Shown here one piece after another: positions 1 to 9,214 of a stretch of DNA of 64,000 bases. Below the pieces are notes generated by a model. It had not been told where the DNA came from, ran no database searches, and saw only the letters and a list, made by a program, of their open reading frames with translations. The stretch's first letter is position 1. Every line of letters starts with the position of its first letter. This stretch comes from Variovorax paradoxus NBRC 15149 (lineage in GTDB: Bacteria; Pseudomonadota; Gammaproteobacteria; Burkholderiales; Burkholderiaceae_C). The DNA lies in NCBI RefSeq assembly GCF_001591365.1, contig NZ_BCUT01000001.1, forward strand, positions 1,364,001 to 1,428,000, given 5' to 3'. The position numbers were made by a program, and so were the translations under genes.

Positions 1-1104
1 GAAATTTCGCACAAGGTGCACAACGCGCTCGAGCTGACGCGCGACGATTTGCAGGGCTGGGCCAAGATTCTTGGCAAGAAGGGCTGGCTCGGCTACGGCT
101 GGCCGAAGGAATTCGGCGGCCCGGGCTGGACCGCCATCCAGCGCCACCTGTTCGAGGAAGAAACCGCGCTGGCCGGCGCGCCGCGCATCATCCCGTTCGG
201 CCCCGTGATGGTCGCCCCGGTGATCATGGCCTTCGGCAATGCCGAGCAGCAGAAGCGCTTTCTTCCCGGCATCGCGAGCGGCGAGGTCTGGTGGAGCCAG
301 GGCTACAGCGAGCCCGGCTCGGGCTCCGACCTGGCCTCGGTCAAGACCAAGGCAGAGCGCCACGGCGACAAGTACATCGTCAACGGCCAGAAGACCTGGA
401 CCACCCTCGGCCAGCATGGCGACTGGATGTTCAACCTCGTGCGCACCAGCAACGAGGGCAAGCCCCAGACCGGCATCAGCTTTCTGCTGCTCGACATGAA
501 GTCGCCCGGCGTCACGGTGCGGCCGATCAAGCTGCTGGACGGCAGCCATGAAGTGAACGAGGTGTTCTTCGACAACGTCGAGGTGCCGGCCGAGAACCTG
601 ATCGGCGAGGAGAACAAGGGCTGGACCTACGCCAAGCACCTGCTCTCGCATGAGCGCACCAACATCGCCGACGTGAACCGCGCCAAGCGCGAGCTCGAGC
701 GCCTGAAGCGCATCGCCAAGAGCGAAGGCGTCTACGACGACCAGCGCTTCCGCGACGAGATCGCCAAGCTGGAGGTCGACATCGTCGCGCTCGAGATGAT
801 GGTGCTGCGCGTGCTTTCGGCCGCCACCTCGGGCAAGAATTCGCTCGATGTCGCGGGCCTGCTCAAGATCCGCGGCAGCGAGATCCAGCAGCGCTACAGC
901 GAACTGATGATGCTGGCCGGCGGCGCCTATTCGCTGCCGCTCATCCGCGAAGCGATGGAAGCCGGCTGGCAGGGCAACTTCCCGGGCGGCAACCCGGCGC
1001 TCGCGCCGCTTGCATCGACCTTCTTCAACATGCGCAAGACCACCATCTACGGCGGCTCGAACGAAGTGCAACGCAACATCGTCGCCCAGACGGTGCTGGG
1101 CTGA
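1..1104 (+). CDS. Acyl-CoA dehydrogenase, large-subunit type (5' end outside window)
   Basis: The reading frame is open from base 1, so the true start lies upstream; 367 residues are visible. It would oxidise an acyl-CoA to the 2,3-enoyl-CoA with FAD as cofactor. The flavin-binding stretch EPGSGSDLASVKTKA and the C-terminal YGGSNEVQRNIVAQTVLG are family hallmarks. In medium-chain enzymes the catalytic base sits in an IYEGT motif; here the equivalent is IYGGS, so that glutamate is absent. The next gene starts 12 bases after the stop and is also an acyl-CoA dehydrogenase, which suggests a heteromeric enzyme. The pair resembles large and small subunits annotated as pimeloyl-CoA dehydrogenase (PimC/PimD), but the substrate cannot be read from sequence. 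Confidence 0.9.
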   Translation, partial: EISHKVHNALELTRDDLQGWAKILGKKGWLGYGWPKEFGGPGWTAIQRHLFEEETALAGAPRIIPFGPVMVAPVIMAFGNAEQQKRFLPGIASGEVWWSQGYSEPGSGSDLASVKTKAERHGDKYIVNGQKTWTTLGQHGDWMFNLVRTSNEGKPQTGISFLLLDMKSPGVTVRPIKLLDGSHEVNEVFFDNVEVPAENLIGEENKGWTYAKHLLSHERTNIADVNRAKRELERLKRIAKSEGVYDDQRFRDEIAKLEVDIVALEMMVLRVLSAATSGKNSLDVAGLLKIRGSEIQQRYSELMMLAGGAYSLPLIREAMEAGWQGNFPGGNPALAPLASTFFNMRKTTIYGGSNEVQRNIVAQTVLG

Positions 1105-1116
1105 GGAGACAAGAAC

Positions 1117-2232
1117 ATGGATTTCAATTTCACCGACGACCAGGAACAACTGCGCGACGCCGTTCGCAAGTGGGTCGACAAGGGCTATGACTTCGAACGC
1201 CGCCGCAGCATCGAGGCCCACGGCGGCTTCTCGCGCGAGGCCTGGGACGAACTGGCCGAGCTCGGCCTGGGCGGCCTCTACATCGCCGAGGACGACGGCG
1301 GCCTGGGCATGGGTCCGGTGGCCGGCATGGTGGTGATGGAAGAGCTGGGCCGCGGCATCGTGCTGGAGCCCTTTGCGCAGACGCTGATCGCCGGCGCCGT
1401 GCTGGGCGGCTACGCCGGTGCCGACACCAAGGACAACTGGCTGCCGCGCATCGCCGGCGGCCAGGCCATCGTGGTGCTGGCTCATCAGGAACGCAAGTCG
1501 CGCTATCGCCTCGACGTGTGCGAGGCCCATGCGGCCAAGGCCGGCGACGGCTGGTCGCTGACCGGTGCCAAGAGCGTGGTGCCCGTGGGCGACGAGGCCG
1601 ACGCCTACCTGGTGCCGGCCAAGGCCGACGGCAGGATCGCCCTCTTCCTGGTCGAACGCAGCGCGAGCGGCGTCGAGGCCCGCGGCTACGGAACGCAGGA
1701 CGGCGGCCGCGCGGCCGAGGTGGTGTTCGACAAGGCAGACGCCACGCTGGTCACGGCCGACGGCCTGGCCGCGCTCGAATATGCGGTGGACGTCGGCATT
1801 GCCGCCACCTGCGCCGAAGCGGTCGGCGTGATGGACAAGACCCTGGCCCTCACCGTCGACTACATGAACCAGCGCAAGCAGTTCGGCGTGACCATCTCCA
1901 CCTTCCAGGCGCTGCGCCACCGCGTGGCCGACATGAAGATGCAGCTCGAGCTCGCGCGCTCGATGAGCTACTACGCCACGCTCAAGCTCAATGCGCCCGC
2001 CGAGGAGCGGCGCCAGGCGCTGGCACGCGCCAAGTACCAGCTGGGCGTGTCGATGCGTTTTGTCGCCGCGAATTCGGTGCAGCTGCATGGCGGCATCGGC
2101 GTGACCGACGAATACATCGGCAGCCACTATTTCCGCAAGCTCACGCAGCTCGAAATGACCTTCGGCGACACGCTGCACCACCTGGGCGAAGTGTCGGCGC
2201 GCATGCAGGACACGGCCGGCGTCTTCGCCTGA
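1117..2232 (+). CDS. Acyl-CoA dehydrogenase, small-subunit type
   Basis: 371 residues in the acyl-CoA dehydrogenase fold. The N-terminal helical domain opens MDFNFTDDQEQLRDAVRKW, and the C-terminal flavin-contact motif is VQLHGGIGVTDEY. A strong ribosome site, GAGGAGA, lies about 8 bases before the ATG and overlaps the stop of the upstream gene, so the two are co-translated. The sequence is most like small subunits annotated as pimeloyl-CoA dehydrogenase. By analogy with heterotetrameric steroid side-chain dehydrogenases (FadE pairs), the two proteins probably share the FAD and the catalytic residues between them. This is inference; the substrate may be a dicarboxylyl- or side-chain acyl-CoA. 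Confidence 0.88.
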   Translation: MDFNFTDDQEQLRDAVRKWVDKGYDFERRRSIEAHGGFSREAWDELAELGLGGLYIAEDDGGLGMGPVAGMVVMEELGRGIVLEPFAQTLIAGAVLGGYAGADTKDNWLPRIAGGQAIVVLAHQERKSRYRLDVCEAHAAKAGDGWSLTGAKSVVPVGDEADAYLVPAKADGRIALFLVERSASGVEARGYGTQDGGRAAEVVFDKADATLVTADGLAALEYAVDVGIAATCAEAVGVMDKTLALTVDYMNQRKQFGVTISTFQALRHRVADMKMQLELARSMSYYATLKLNAPAEERRQALARAKYQLGVSMRFVAANSVQLHGGIGVTDEYIGSHYFRKLTQLEMTFGDTLHHLGEVSARMQDTAGVFA

Positions 2233-2254
2233 CGGAGTTTTTCCCATAGCATCC

Positions 2255-2285
2255 AACGCCCGCCCGCCTTGCGCCGGCGGGCGTT
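2255..2285 (+). terminator. GC-rich hairpin after the dehydrogenase pair
   Basis: A 10 bp perfect inverted repeat (AACGCCCGCC at 2255-2264 and GGCGGGCGTT at 2276-2285) lies 22 bases after the dehydrogenase stop. The following T-tract is weak (GTTCTTA), so termination would be partial or factor-assisted. It separates the acyl-CoA dehydrogenase genes from the hydrolase gene. Confidence 0.55.
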
Positions 2286-2317
2286 CTTACTGGAACCTCG
2301 CCAGGAACACACATCAC

Positions 2318-3670
2318 ATGCCATCACGCCGCACCCTGCTGGCCCTCGGACTCGCATCGACCGCCATGCTGACCGCCTGCGCCACCGCCCCCTCGCCTTC
2401 GTACACCGAACGCCCGCCGATCGTCTTCATGCACGGCAATGGCGATTCGGCTGCGCTCTGGCAGACCACGATCTGGCGCTTCGAGTCGAACGGCTGGCCG
2501 CGCGACCGGCTCTTTGCGCTCGACCAGCCCTACCCGCTGGCACGCGACGACGATGCCGTGGCCCAGCCGGGCCGCAGCTCGACCGCCGATTCGGCCCTCT
2601 TCCTGAAGGCCGAGGTCGACAAGGTGCTGAAGGCCACGGGCGCCGGCAAGGTGGTGCTGATCGGCAATTCGCGCGGCGGCAACACGATCCGCAACTACGT
2701 GCAGAACGGCGGCGGCGCGGCCGTCGTGAGCCACGTGGTGCTGGGCGGCAATCCGGCGCACGGCATCTGGGCCGTGAAGGGCTTCCGCGAGAACAACGAG
2801 TTCTCGGGGCTCTCGGGCTTCATGCAGCAGCTCAACGCGCCGAAAGGGCCGAACGGCGAGGAGGTCACGCCGGGCGTGAAGTGGCTCACCTTGCGCTCGG
2901 ACAACAACGACAAGTACGCCCAGCCCGATGGCGTGTGGATCGGGGTGCCGGGCCAGCCGACGAACATCGGCTTCGACGGACCGGCGCTCAAGGGCGCAAC
3001 CAACGTGGTGCTGCCGCGCGTGGACCACCGGGAAACCTCGTTCTCGCCCGCGGCATTCGCGGCGACCTGGCAGTTCCTGACCGGCGAAGCGCCGCGCAGC
3101 ACGGCGGTGGCGCCCGAGGCGAGCGTCGTGCTCGACGGCCGGGCGGTGGGCGCGGAGAACCTTTCGCTCAATGGCGGGCAGGTCACCGTCTACGCGGTGG
3201 ATCCGGCCACGGGCGCACGGCGCGGCGATGCGGTGCACAGCAAGAGCATCGGCGCCGATGGCCGCTGGGGTCCGTTCAATGCGCGCGGCGACACGGCCTA
3301 CGAGTTCGTGCTCAGCGCACCCGGCTACGGCATCACGCACATCTACCGCAGTCCGTTTCCGCGCAGCAGCCGCGTCGTGAACCTGCGGCCCGAACGCCTC
3401 ACGCCGGCCGATGGCAGCGCCCAGGCGGTGGTCGTCTTCACGCGGCCGCGCGGCTACTTCGATGCAGAGCGCGACACCATGCGCTTCGACGGCCAGAGCC
3501 CGCCGCCCGGCGTGCCGCCCAAGGGCTCCGGCGTGTCGAGTTCGCGCTTGCGGGTGGCCGCCGCACAACCGCAGCGCGCGGTGACCGGCGAATTCAACGC
3601 GGAGCGCATCACCGGCCTGACCTGGCCGGCGGCGCAGCAGCACGTGACGGTGCTCGAATTGACCTACTGA
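2318..3670 (+). CDS. Exported alpha/beta-hydrolase lipoprotein
   Basis: 450 residues. The N-terminus MPSRRTLLALGLAS carries a twin-arginine pattern followed by a lipobox LTAC with Cys21, pointing to a Tat-exported lipoprotein. The hydrolase core shows an oxyanion loop FMHGNGDS near residue 40 and a nucleophile elbow GNSRGG with Ser118. After about residue 260 the protein continues into a beta-rich region resembling a carboxypeptidase-regulatory-type domain. The start is supported by AGGAA at 2303-2307. It probably hydrolyses an ester in the periplasm or at the cell surface, but nothing fixes the substrate. It is followed 22 bases later by an enoyl-CoA hydratase-like gene, which may be co-transcribed. 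Confidence 0.8.
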   Translation: MPSRRTLLALGLASTAMLTACATAPSPSYTERPPIVFMHGNGDSAALWQTTIWRFESNGWPRDRLFALDQPYPLARDDDAVAQPGRSSTADSALFLKAEVDKVLKATGAGKVVLIGNSRGGNTIRNYVQNGGGAAVVSHVVLGGNPAHGIWAVKGFRENNEFSGLSGFMQQLNAPKGPNGEEVTPGVKWLTLRSDNNDKYAQPDGVWIGVPGQPTNIGFDGPALKGATNVVLPRVDHRETSFSPAAFAATWQFLTGEAPRSTAVAPEASVVLDGRAVGAENLSLNGGQVTVYAVDPATGARRGDAVHSKSIGADGRWGPFNARGDTAYEFVLSAPGYGITHIYRSPFPRSSRVVNLRPERLTPADGSAQAVVVFTRPRGYFDAERDTMRFDGQSPPPGVPPKGSGVSSSRLRVAAAQPQRAVTGEFNAERITGLTWPAAQQHVTVLELTY

Positions 3671-3692
3671 CTGATTGACGAGGGCCCAGGAC

Positions 3693-4481
3693 ATGAATGA
3701 CGCGACTTCTCCCTTCGTGCTGGCGACACGCGATGCGCGCGGCGTGGCCACGCTGACGCTGAACCGCCCGGCCTCGTTCAACGCCCTCTCCGAAGGCATG
3801 CTGGGCGCGCTCGAACAGGCGCTCGCTGACATTGCGGCCGACGACACGGTGCGCGCCGTCGTCATCGCGGCAGCGGGCAAGGCCTTCTGCGCGGGCCACG
3901 ACCTGAAGGAAATGCGCGCCGAACCCTCGCTCGGCTACTACCAGCGGCTGTTCGAGCGCTGCGGCGCGATGATGCTGTCGATCCAGCGCCTGTCCGTGCC
4001 GGTGATCGCGCGCGTGCACGGCATCGCGACGGCCGCGGGCTGCCAGCTGGTCGCGGTGTGCGACCTGGCGGTGGCCTCGAGCGAGGCGCGCTTCGCGGTC
4101 AGCGGCGTGAACGTGGGCCTGTTCTGCGCCACGCCGAGCGTCACGCTGTCGCGCAATCTCGGCCGCAAGCAGGCCTTCGAGATGCTGGTGACCGGCGAAT
4201 TCATCGGCGCGGAGGAAGCCCGCGAGAAAGGCCTGGTCAACCGGGTGGCGCCGCCCGGCGAGCTCGACGCCGCAGTGGAGGCGCTGGTGGCCAGCATCGT
4301 CGCCAAGCCGCGCCAGGCGCTCGCGCTCGGCAAGGCGCTGTTCTATCGGCAGCTCGAAACCGGCATCGAGGCCGCGCTGGCCGACGCCAGCCAGACCATG
4401 GCCTGCAACATGATGGACGAGAGCGCGCTGGAAGGCGTGCAGGCCTTCATCGAGAAGCGCCCGCCCGGCTGGAAGCGCTAG
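3693..4481 (+). CDS. Enoyl-CoA hydratase/isomerase family protein (ECHDC3-like)
   Basis: 262 residues from ATG 3693, chosen over an upstream TTG because GAGGG and AGGA precede it and homologues begin near MNDATSPF. The crotonase fold is clear: the oxyanion-hole motif AFCAGHDLKEM, then TAAGCQLVAVCDLAVAS. Where classical hydratases carry the second catalytic glutamate, this one has VGLFCATPSVTLSRNLGRK, the pattern seen in ECHDC3-type proteins. It may therefore not be a standard hydratase. The stop overlaps the convergent HNH gene by 4 bases. The pathway is unknown; the two nearby acyl-CoA dehydrogenases are a possible but unproven partner. Confidence 0.82.
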   Translation: MNDATSPFVLATRDARGVATLTLNRPASFNALSEGMLGALEQALADIAADDTVRAVVIAAAGKAFCAGHDLKEMRAEPSLGYYQRLFERCGAMMLSIQRLSVPVIARVHGIATAAGCQLVAVCDLAVASSEARFAVSGVNVGLFCATPSVTLSRNLGRKQAFEMLVTGEFIGAEEAREKGLVNRVAPPGELDAAVEALVASIVAKPRQALALGKALFYRQLETGIEAALADASQTMACNMMDESALEGVQAFIEKRPPGWKR

Positions 4482-5038
4482 GTGTCGTGCAGCCGCGAGC
4501 TCTGCGGCAGGTGCGCCATCAGGAATTCCATCTGGTCCGCCAGGATGCGGCGGTTTCGCAAAATGAAATCTTCCCAGAGGCTGGGCACGTAGGGTGCGTA
4601 CAGCAGCGGCATGTTGGCCTGCTCGGGCGTGCGGCTGCTCTTGCGGTGGTTGCAGGGCCGGCAGGCGGTGACCACGTTCATCCAGGTGTCGATGCCGTTC
4701 TGCGCGAACGGAATGATGTGTTCGCGCGTGAGCTCGTCTTCGTGGAAATGCCCGCCGCAGTAAGCACAGATGTTGCGGTCGCGCGAGAACAGCTTGCTGT
4801 TGGTGAGCCCCGGGCGCTGGGTGAAGGGATTGATGCGCGGCACGCCCTTGGTGCCGATGATGCTGTTGATCGCGATCTGCGACTGCTGGCCGGTGATGGC
4901 ATTGTGGCCGCCACGGAACACGGCCACCTGCGCGCCCACCTCCCAGCGGACTTCGTCCGCTGCATAGTGGATGACCGCCTGTTCGAGCGATATCCATGAC
5001 TGGGGCAGCCCTTGGGCCGACAGCTTCAAGACCTTCAC
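4478..5038 (-). CDS. HNH endonuclease
   Basis: 186 residues from a GTG at 5038. A longer frame reaches 5104, but a strong GAGGAGG ribosome site at 5043-5049 and the family-like N-terminus (V/M)KVLKLSAQGLPQSW favour the downstream start; the neighbouring GTG at 5041 is the alternative. The C-terminal half holds the HNH core: a CAYC pair, EHIIPF, an asparagine, then CRPCNHRK. The four cysteines should bind structural zinc, with the His-Asn-His set forming the metal-dependent nuclease site. It stands alone, divergent from ribF, with no methylase or other defence gene nearby. Such solitary HNH proteins are common in Burkholderiales and their role is unsettled. Confidence 0.8.
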   Translation of the reverse strand: MKVLKLSAQGLPQSWISLEQAVIHYAADEVRWEVGAQVAVFRGGHNAITGQQSQIAINSIIGTKGVPRINPFTQRPGLTNSKLFSRDRNICAYCGGHFHEDELTREHIIPFAQNGIDTWMNVVTACRPCNHRKSSRTPEQANMPLLYAPYVPSLWEDFILRNRRILADQMEFLMAHLPQSSRLHDT

Positions 5039-5121
5039 CACACGCCTCCTCAAAAAGGGAAGAATCACGGAAAGACCAGGGACACGGAGCGCGCCGGAGA
5101 CCACTTCAGGCGACGCACTGA

Positions 5122-5145
5122 GTCACAATATACCGGCTTTGTGAC
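5122..5145. promoter_or_regulatory. Inverted repeat in the HNH/ribF divergent region
   Basis: GTCACAA at 5122-5128 and TTGTGAC at 5139-5145 form a perfect 7 bp inverted repeat separated by 10 bases. It lies between the divergent HNH and ribF genes, about 60 bases before the ribF start. It could be an operator or a small hairpin. No flavin riboswitch-like structure was recognised ahead of ribF. Confidence 0.35.
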
Positions 5146-5204
5146 AAAACGGCCTGATGTGCCCATTCGACGGGCAAAAGGCGCTATCAAAAAGATACCC
5201 ATCC

Positions 5205-6242
5205 ATGCAGGTTTTCCGCGGCTTCCGGCACCCGGGCGTGGCTCCGGCCTGCGCCCTCACCATCGGCAATTTCGACGGCGTGCACCGTGGCCACCAGGCC
5301 ATGCTGGCGCTCTTGCAGACCGAGGCGCGCCATCGCGGGCTGCCCAGCTGCGTGCTCACCTTCGAGCCGCATCCGCGCGACTATTTCGCCGCCGTCACCA
5401 AGAAACCCGACCTGGCGCCCGCGCGCATCGGCACGCTGCGCGACAAGCTCACCGAGCTCGCGGCCTGCGGCGTGGCGCAGACGGTGGTGCTGCCCTTCGA
5501 CGGCCGGCTGGCCTCCCAGTCGCCCGAAGCCTTCATCCAGAACGTGCTGATCGACGGCCTGGGCGCGCGCTACGTGCTGGTGGGCGACGACTTCCGCTTT
5601 GGCGCCAGGCGGGCCGGCGACTACGCCATGCTCGACGCCGCCGGCGATGCGCACGGCTTCGACGTGGCGCGCATGAACAGCTACGAGGTCCACGGCCTGC
5701 GCGTTTCCAGTTCGGCCGTGCGCGAGGCGCTGGCCGAGGGCCGCATGGCCGATGCCCAGCATCTGCTCGGGCGGCCCTACACGATCTCGGGCCACGTGGT
5801 CCATGGCCGCAAGCTCGGCCGCGCGCTGGGCGCCTCGGCGCCCGGCAAGGACGACGGGTTCCGCACCCTCAACCTGCGCTTCAAGCACTGGAAACCGGCG
5901 GCCAGCGGCATCTTCGCGGTGCTGGTGCACGGGCTGGCCGACCAGCCGCTGCCGGGCGTGGCGAACCTCGGCGTGCGGCCCTCGCTCGATGCCAACGACG
6001 TCAACGCGGGCCGCGTGCTGCTGGAGACGCATTGCCTGGAGTGGCCCTCGCATCTGGGAGCCGAAGGGGCCTACGGTAAAATCGTCCGCGTGGAACTCCT
6101 GCACAAACTGCACGACGAATTGCGCTACACCAGCCTCGAGGCCCTGACTGCGGGCATCGCGAAGGATGGGCGCGACGCGCGCGCGTTCTTTGCGTCGACC
6201 CACGCCGAAACCCACCGCCAGACCACGCGCGACCGAATTTAG
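5205..6242 (+). CDS. ribF: Bifunctional riboflavin kinase / FAD synthetase
   Basis: 345 residues from ATG 5205 (MQVFRGFRHPG); upstream in-frame starts lack family similarity. The enzyme phosphorylates riboflavin to FMN and adenylates FMN to FAD in the cytoplasm. The N-terminal adenylyltransferase half has IGNFDGVHRGH (residues 20-30), the nucleotidyltransferase signature, and SSSAVREAL. The C-terminal kinase half has PGVANLGVRPS. Gene order ribF-ileS-lspA is widely conserved in proteobacteria and is intact here. A repeat-filled spacer of about 120 bases separates it from ileS. Confidence 0.97.
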   Translation: MQVFRGFRHPGVAPACALTIGNFDGVHRGHQAMLALLQTEARHRGLPSCVLTFEPHPRDYFAAVTKKPDLAPARIGTLRDKLTELAACGVAQTVVLPFDGRLASQSPEAFIQNVLIDGLGARYVLVGDDFRFGARRAGDYAMLDAAGDAHGFDVARMNSYEVHGLRVSSSAVREALAEGRMADAQHLLGRPYTISGHVVHGRKLGRALGASAPGKDDGFRTLNLRFKHWKPAASGIFAVLVHGLADQPLPGVANLGVRPSLDANDVNAGRVLLETHCLEWPSHLGAEGAYGKIVRVELLHKLHDELRYTSLEALTAGIAKDGRDARAFFASTHAETHRQTTRDRI

Positions 6243-6266
6243 CCCTGCACGCACCGTGCTGCCGCC

Positions 6267-6342
6267 CTTCGACAAGCTCAGGGCGAACGGCTTTTCTTCC
6301 GCACCGACCGCTCAAATGCAGTTCGGGCTGAGCCTGTCGAAG
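6267..6342. repeat. REP-like inverted pair between ribF and ileS
   Basis: CTTCGACAAGCTCAGGGCG at 6267-6285 faces its near-complement GGGCTGAGCCTGTCGAAG at 6325-6342. Over the full 22 bp arms (6267-6288 and 6321-6342) about 19 positions pair. The spacer is about 32 bases. This TTCGACA-x-GCTCAG core is a common extragenic palindrome in Comamonadaceae and other proteobacteria. The head-to-head pair could fold into one long hairpin in the ribF-ileS transcript. Confidence 0.75.
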
Positions 6343-6364
6343 CCCCTCTGTTTCGCACCCCAAC

Positions 6365-9214
6365 ATGTCTGACGCCGCTTCCCCCACCGATTACCGTTCC
6401 ACGCTGAACCTGCCCGACACCCCCTTCCCGATGCGCGGGGACCTGCCCAAGCGCGAACCGGGCTGGGTCAAGGAATGGAACGACGAAGGCCGCTACCAGC
6501 GCCTCCGCGACGCCCGCCACGGCGCGCCCAAGTTCATCCTGCACGACGGCCCGCCCTACGCCAACGGCCAGATCCACATGGGCCACGCGGTGAACAAGAT
6601 CCTGAAGGACATGATCACCAAGGCGCGCCAGCTCGAAGGCTACGACGCGCTCTACGTGCCCGGCTGGGACTGCCACGGCCTGCCGATCGAGAACGCCATC
6701 GAAAAGCAGTACGGCCGCAACCTGAGCCGCGACGAGATGCAGGCCAAGAGCCGCGCCTACGCCACGGAACAGATCGCGCAGCAGATGGCCGACTTCCAGC
6801 GCCTGGGCGTGCTGGGCGAATGGGACCATCCCTACAAGACGATGGACTTCGCGAACGAAGCCGGCGAGCTGCGCGCGTTCAAGCGCGTGATCGAGCGCGG
6901 CTTCGTCTACCGCGGCCTCAAGCCCGTGTACTGGTGCTTCGACTGCGGCTCGTCGCTGGCCGAATTCGAGATCGAATACGCCGACAAGAAGAGCCAGACC
7001 CTGGACGTGGCCTTCAAGGCGCACGAGCGCGAGAAGGTGCTCAAGGCCTTCGGGACCGACCACACGATCCTCGGCGACATCTTTGCCGTGATCTGGACCA
7101 CCACCGCGTGGACCATCCCGGCCAACCAGGCGATCAACCTGAACCCGGAGATCGAATACTCGCTGGTCGACACCGAGCGCGGCCTCCTGATCCTCGCCAA
7201 CTCGCTGGTCGAGATGTGCATGACGCGCTATGCGCTCGACGGCAAGGTGCTGGCCACGGTCAAGGGCGAAGCACTTGGCGGGCTCGAATTCGAGCATCCG
7301 CTGTACGACGTGGACGCCGGCTACAAGCGCCTGTCGCCCGTGTACCTGGCCGACTACGCCACCGCCACCGACGGCACCGGCCTGGTCCACTCCTCGCCCG
7401 CCTACGGCGTGGACGACTTCAACTCCTGCATCGCCCACGGCGTGGCGTACGACGACATCCTGAACCCGGTGCAGGGCAACGGCAGCTATGCGCCCGACTT
7501 CCCGCTGTTCGGCGGGCAGAACATCTGGAAGGCCGTGCCGGTGATCATCGCCGCGCTGCGCGACGCCAACCGCCTGCTCACCACCGAGACCATCACGCAC
7601 AGCTATCCGCACTGCTGGCGCCACAAGACGCCGGTGATCTACCGCGCCGCGGCGCAGTGGTTCATCCGCATGGACCAGGGCGAAGGCGTGTTCACCAAGG
7701 ACAAGGCGCCCAAGACGCTGCGCCAGACCGCGCTCGACGCCATCGAACAGACCAGCTTCTACCCGGAGAACGGCAAGGCGCGCCTGCACGACATGATCGC
7801 CGGGCGGCCCGACTGGTGCATCAGCCGCCAGCGCAGCTGGGGCGTGCCGATCCCGTTCTTCCTGCACAAGGATTCGGGCGAGCTGCATCCGCGCACGATG
7901 GAAATCCTTGACCAGGCCGCCGACATCGTCGAGAAGGGCGGCATCGAGGCCTGGAGCCGCGTCACGGTTGAAGAGATCCTGGGCGCCGAAGACGCGCCGC
8001 ACTACACCAAGAGCACCGACATCCTCGAGGTGTGGTTCGACTCGGGCTCGACCTTCTATCACGTGCTGCGCGGCACGCACCCCAACGTGCACCACGAGAG
8101 CGGCCCCGAAGCCGACCTGTACCTCGAAGGCCACGACCAGCACCGCGGCTGGTTCCATTCGTCGCTGTTGATCGCCTGCGCGCTGGAAGGCCGGGCGCCC
8201 TACCGCGGCCTGCTCACGCACGGCTTCACGGTGGATGCCAAGGGCATCAAGATGAGCAAGTCGCTCAAGAACGGCATCGACCCGCAGGAAATCAGCAACA
8301 AGCTGGGCTCGGAAATCATCCGCCTGTGGGTGGCCGCGAGCGACTACTCGGGCGACATCGCGGGCGACGACAAGATCCTGGCGCGCGTGGTCGATGCCTA
8401 CCGCCGCATCCGCAACACGCTGCGCTTCCTGCTGGCGAACACGAGCGACTTCGACATCGCCAAGGATGCCGTGCCGCTCGAGGAACTGTTCGAGATCGAC
8501 CGCTATGCGCTCTCGCGCGCGGCGCAGTTCCAGGCCGAGATCCTTGCGCACTACAAGGTGTACGAGTTCCATCCGGTGGTGGCCAAGCTGCAGATCTACT
8601 GCTCGGAAGACCTGGGCGGCTTCTACCTCGACATCCTGAAGGACCGGCTCTACACGACCGCGCCGGGCTCGCTGGCGCGCCGCAGCGCGCAGACGGCGCT
8701 CTGGCACATCTCGCAGGCAATGCTGCGCTGGATGGCGCCGTTCCTGAGCTTCACGGCCGAAGAGGCATGGAAGTTCGTGAGCACGGGCAAGCCGGGCGAG
8801 TCGATCTTTGCGCAGACCTACAGCAAGTTCGCCGCGCCCGACGAAGCACTGCTTGCGAAGTGGGGCCGCATCCGCGAGATCCGCGACGTGGTCAACAAGG
8901 ACATCGAAGCCGTGCGCGCCGAAGGCAAGGTGGGCTCGTCGCTGCAGGCCAAGCTGCAGCTCAGCGCACCGGCCGACGACTTCGCGCTGCTGGAGTCGCT
9001 GGGCAACGACCTGAAGTTCGTCTTCATCACTTCCGCCATCGAACTGGCGGCGGGCGAGGCGCTGTCTTCGGTGGTGACGCCGAGCAGCGCGCAGAAGTGC
9101 GATCGCTGCTGGCACTACCGCGACGACGTGGGCCACGACCCGGCGCATCCGACGATCTGCGGCCGTTGCACGAGCAACCTGTTCGGTGCCGGCGAGCCGC
9201 GGAGCTTTGCCTGA
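6365..9214 (+). CDS. ileS: Isoleucyl-tRNA synthetase
   Basis: 949 residues, full length for the bacterial class I enzyme that charges tRNA-Ile and edits valine. The ATP-binding HIGH-type motif is HMGH at residues 71-74. The KMSKS loop is exact at residues 629-633. Between them lies the inserted editing domain, including [12 protein letters not shown]. The C-terminus carries the zinc-binding tail with CDRCWHY and CGRCTSN. The start ATG follows the ribF-ileS repeat spacer. The stop overlaps the lspA start by one base (TGATG), so the two are translationally coupled, as in many proteobacteria. Confidence 0.98.
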   Translation: MSDAASPTDYRSTLNLPDTPFPMRGDLPKREPGWVKEWNDEGRYQRLRDARHGAPKFILHDGPPYANGQIHMGHAVNKILKDMITKARQLEGYDALYVPGWDCHGLPIENAIEKQYGRNLSRDEMQAKSRAYATEQIAQQMADFQRLGVLGEWDHPYKTMDFANEAGELRAFKRVIERGFVYRGLKPVYWCFDCGSSLAEFEIEYADKKSQTLDVAFKAHEREKVLKAFGTDHTILGDIFAVIWTTTAWTIPANQAINLNPEIEYSLVDTERGLLILANSLVEMCMTRYALDGKVLATVKGEALGGLEFEHPLYDVDAGYKRLSPVYLADYATATDGTGLVHSSPAYGVDDFNSCIAHGVAYDDILNPVQGNGSYAPDFPLFGGQNIWKAVPVIIAALRDANRLLTTETITHSYPHCWRHKTPVIYRAAAQWFIRMDQGEGVFTKDKAPKTLRQTALDAIEQTSFYPENGKARLHDMIAGRPDWCISRQRSWGVPIPFFLHKDSGELHPRTMEILDQAADIVEKGGIEAWSRVTVEEILGAEDAPHYTKSTDILEVWFDSGSTFYHVLRGTHPNVHHESGPEADLYLEGHDQHRGWFHSSLLIACALEGRAPYRGLLTHGFTVDAKGIKMSKSLKNGIDPQEISNKLGSEIIRLWVAASDYSGDIAGDDKILARVVDAYRRIRNTLRFLLANTSDFDIAKDAVPLEELFEIDRYALSRAAQFQAEILAHYKVYEFHPVVAKLQIYCSEDLGGFYLDILKDRLYTTAPGSLARRSAQTALWHISQAMLRWMAPFLSFTAEEAWKFVSTGKPGESIFAQTYSKFAAPDEALLAKWGRIREIRDVVNKDIEAVRAEGKVGSSLQAKLQLSAPADDFALLESLGNDLKFVFITSAIELAAGEALSSVVTPSSAQKCDRCWHYRDDVGHDPAHPTICGRCTSNLFGAGEPRSFA

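Noticed and set aside
5039..5204. FMN riboswitch ahead of ribF
   Set aside because: None of the conserved RFN-element stretches were recognised in this short divergent region.
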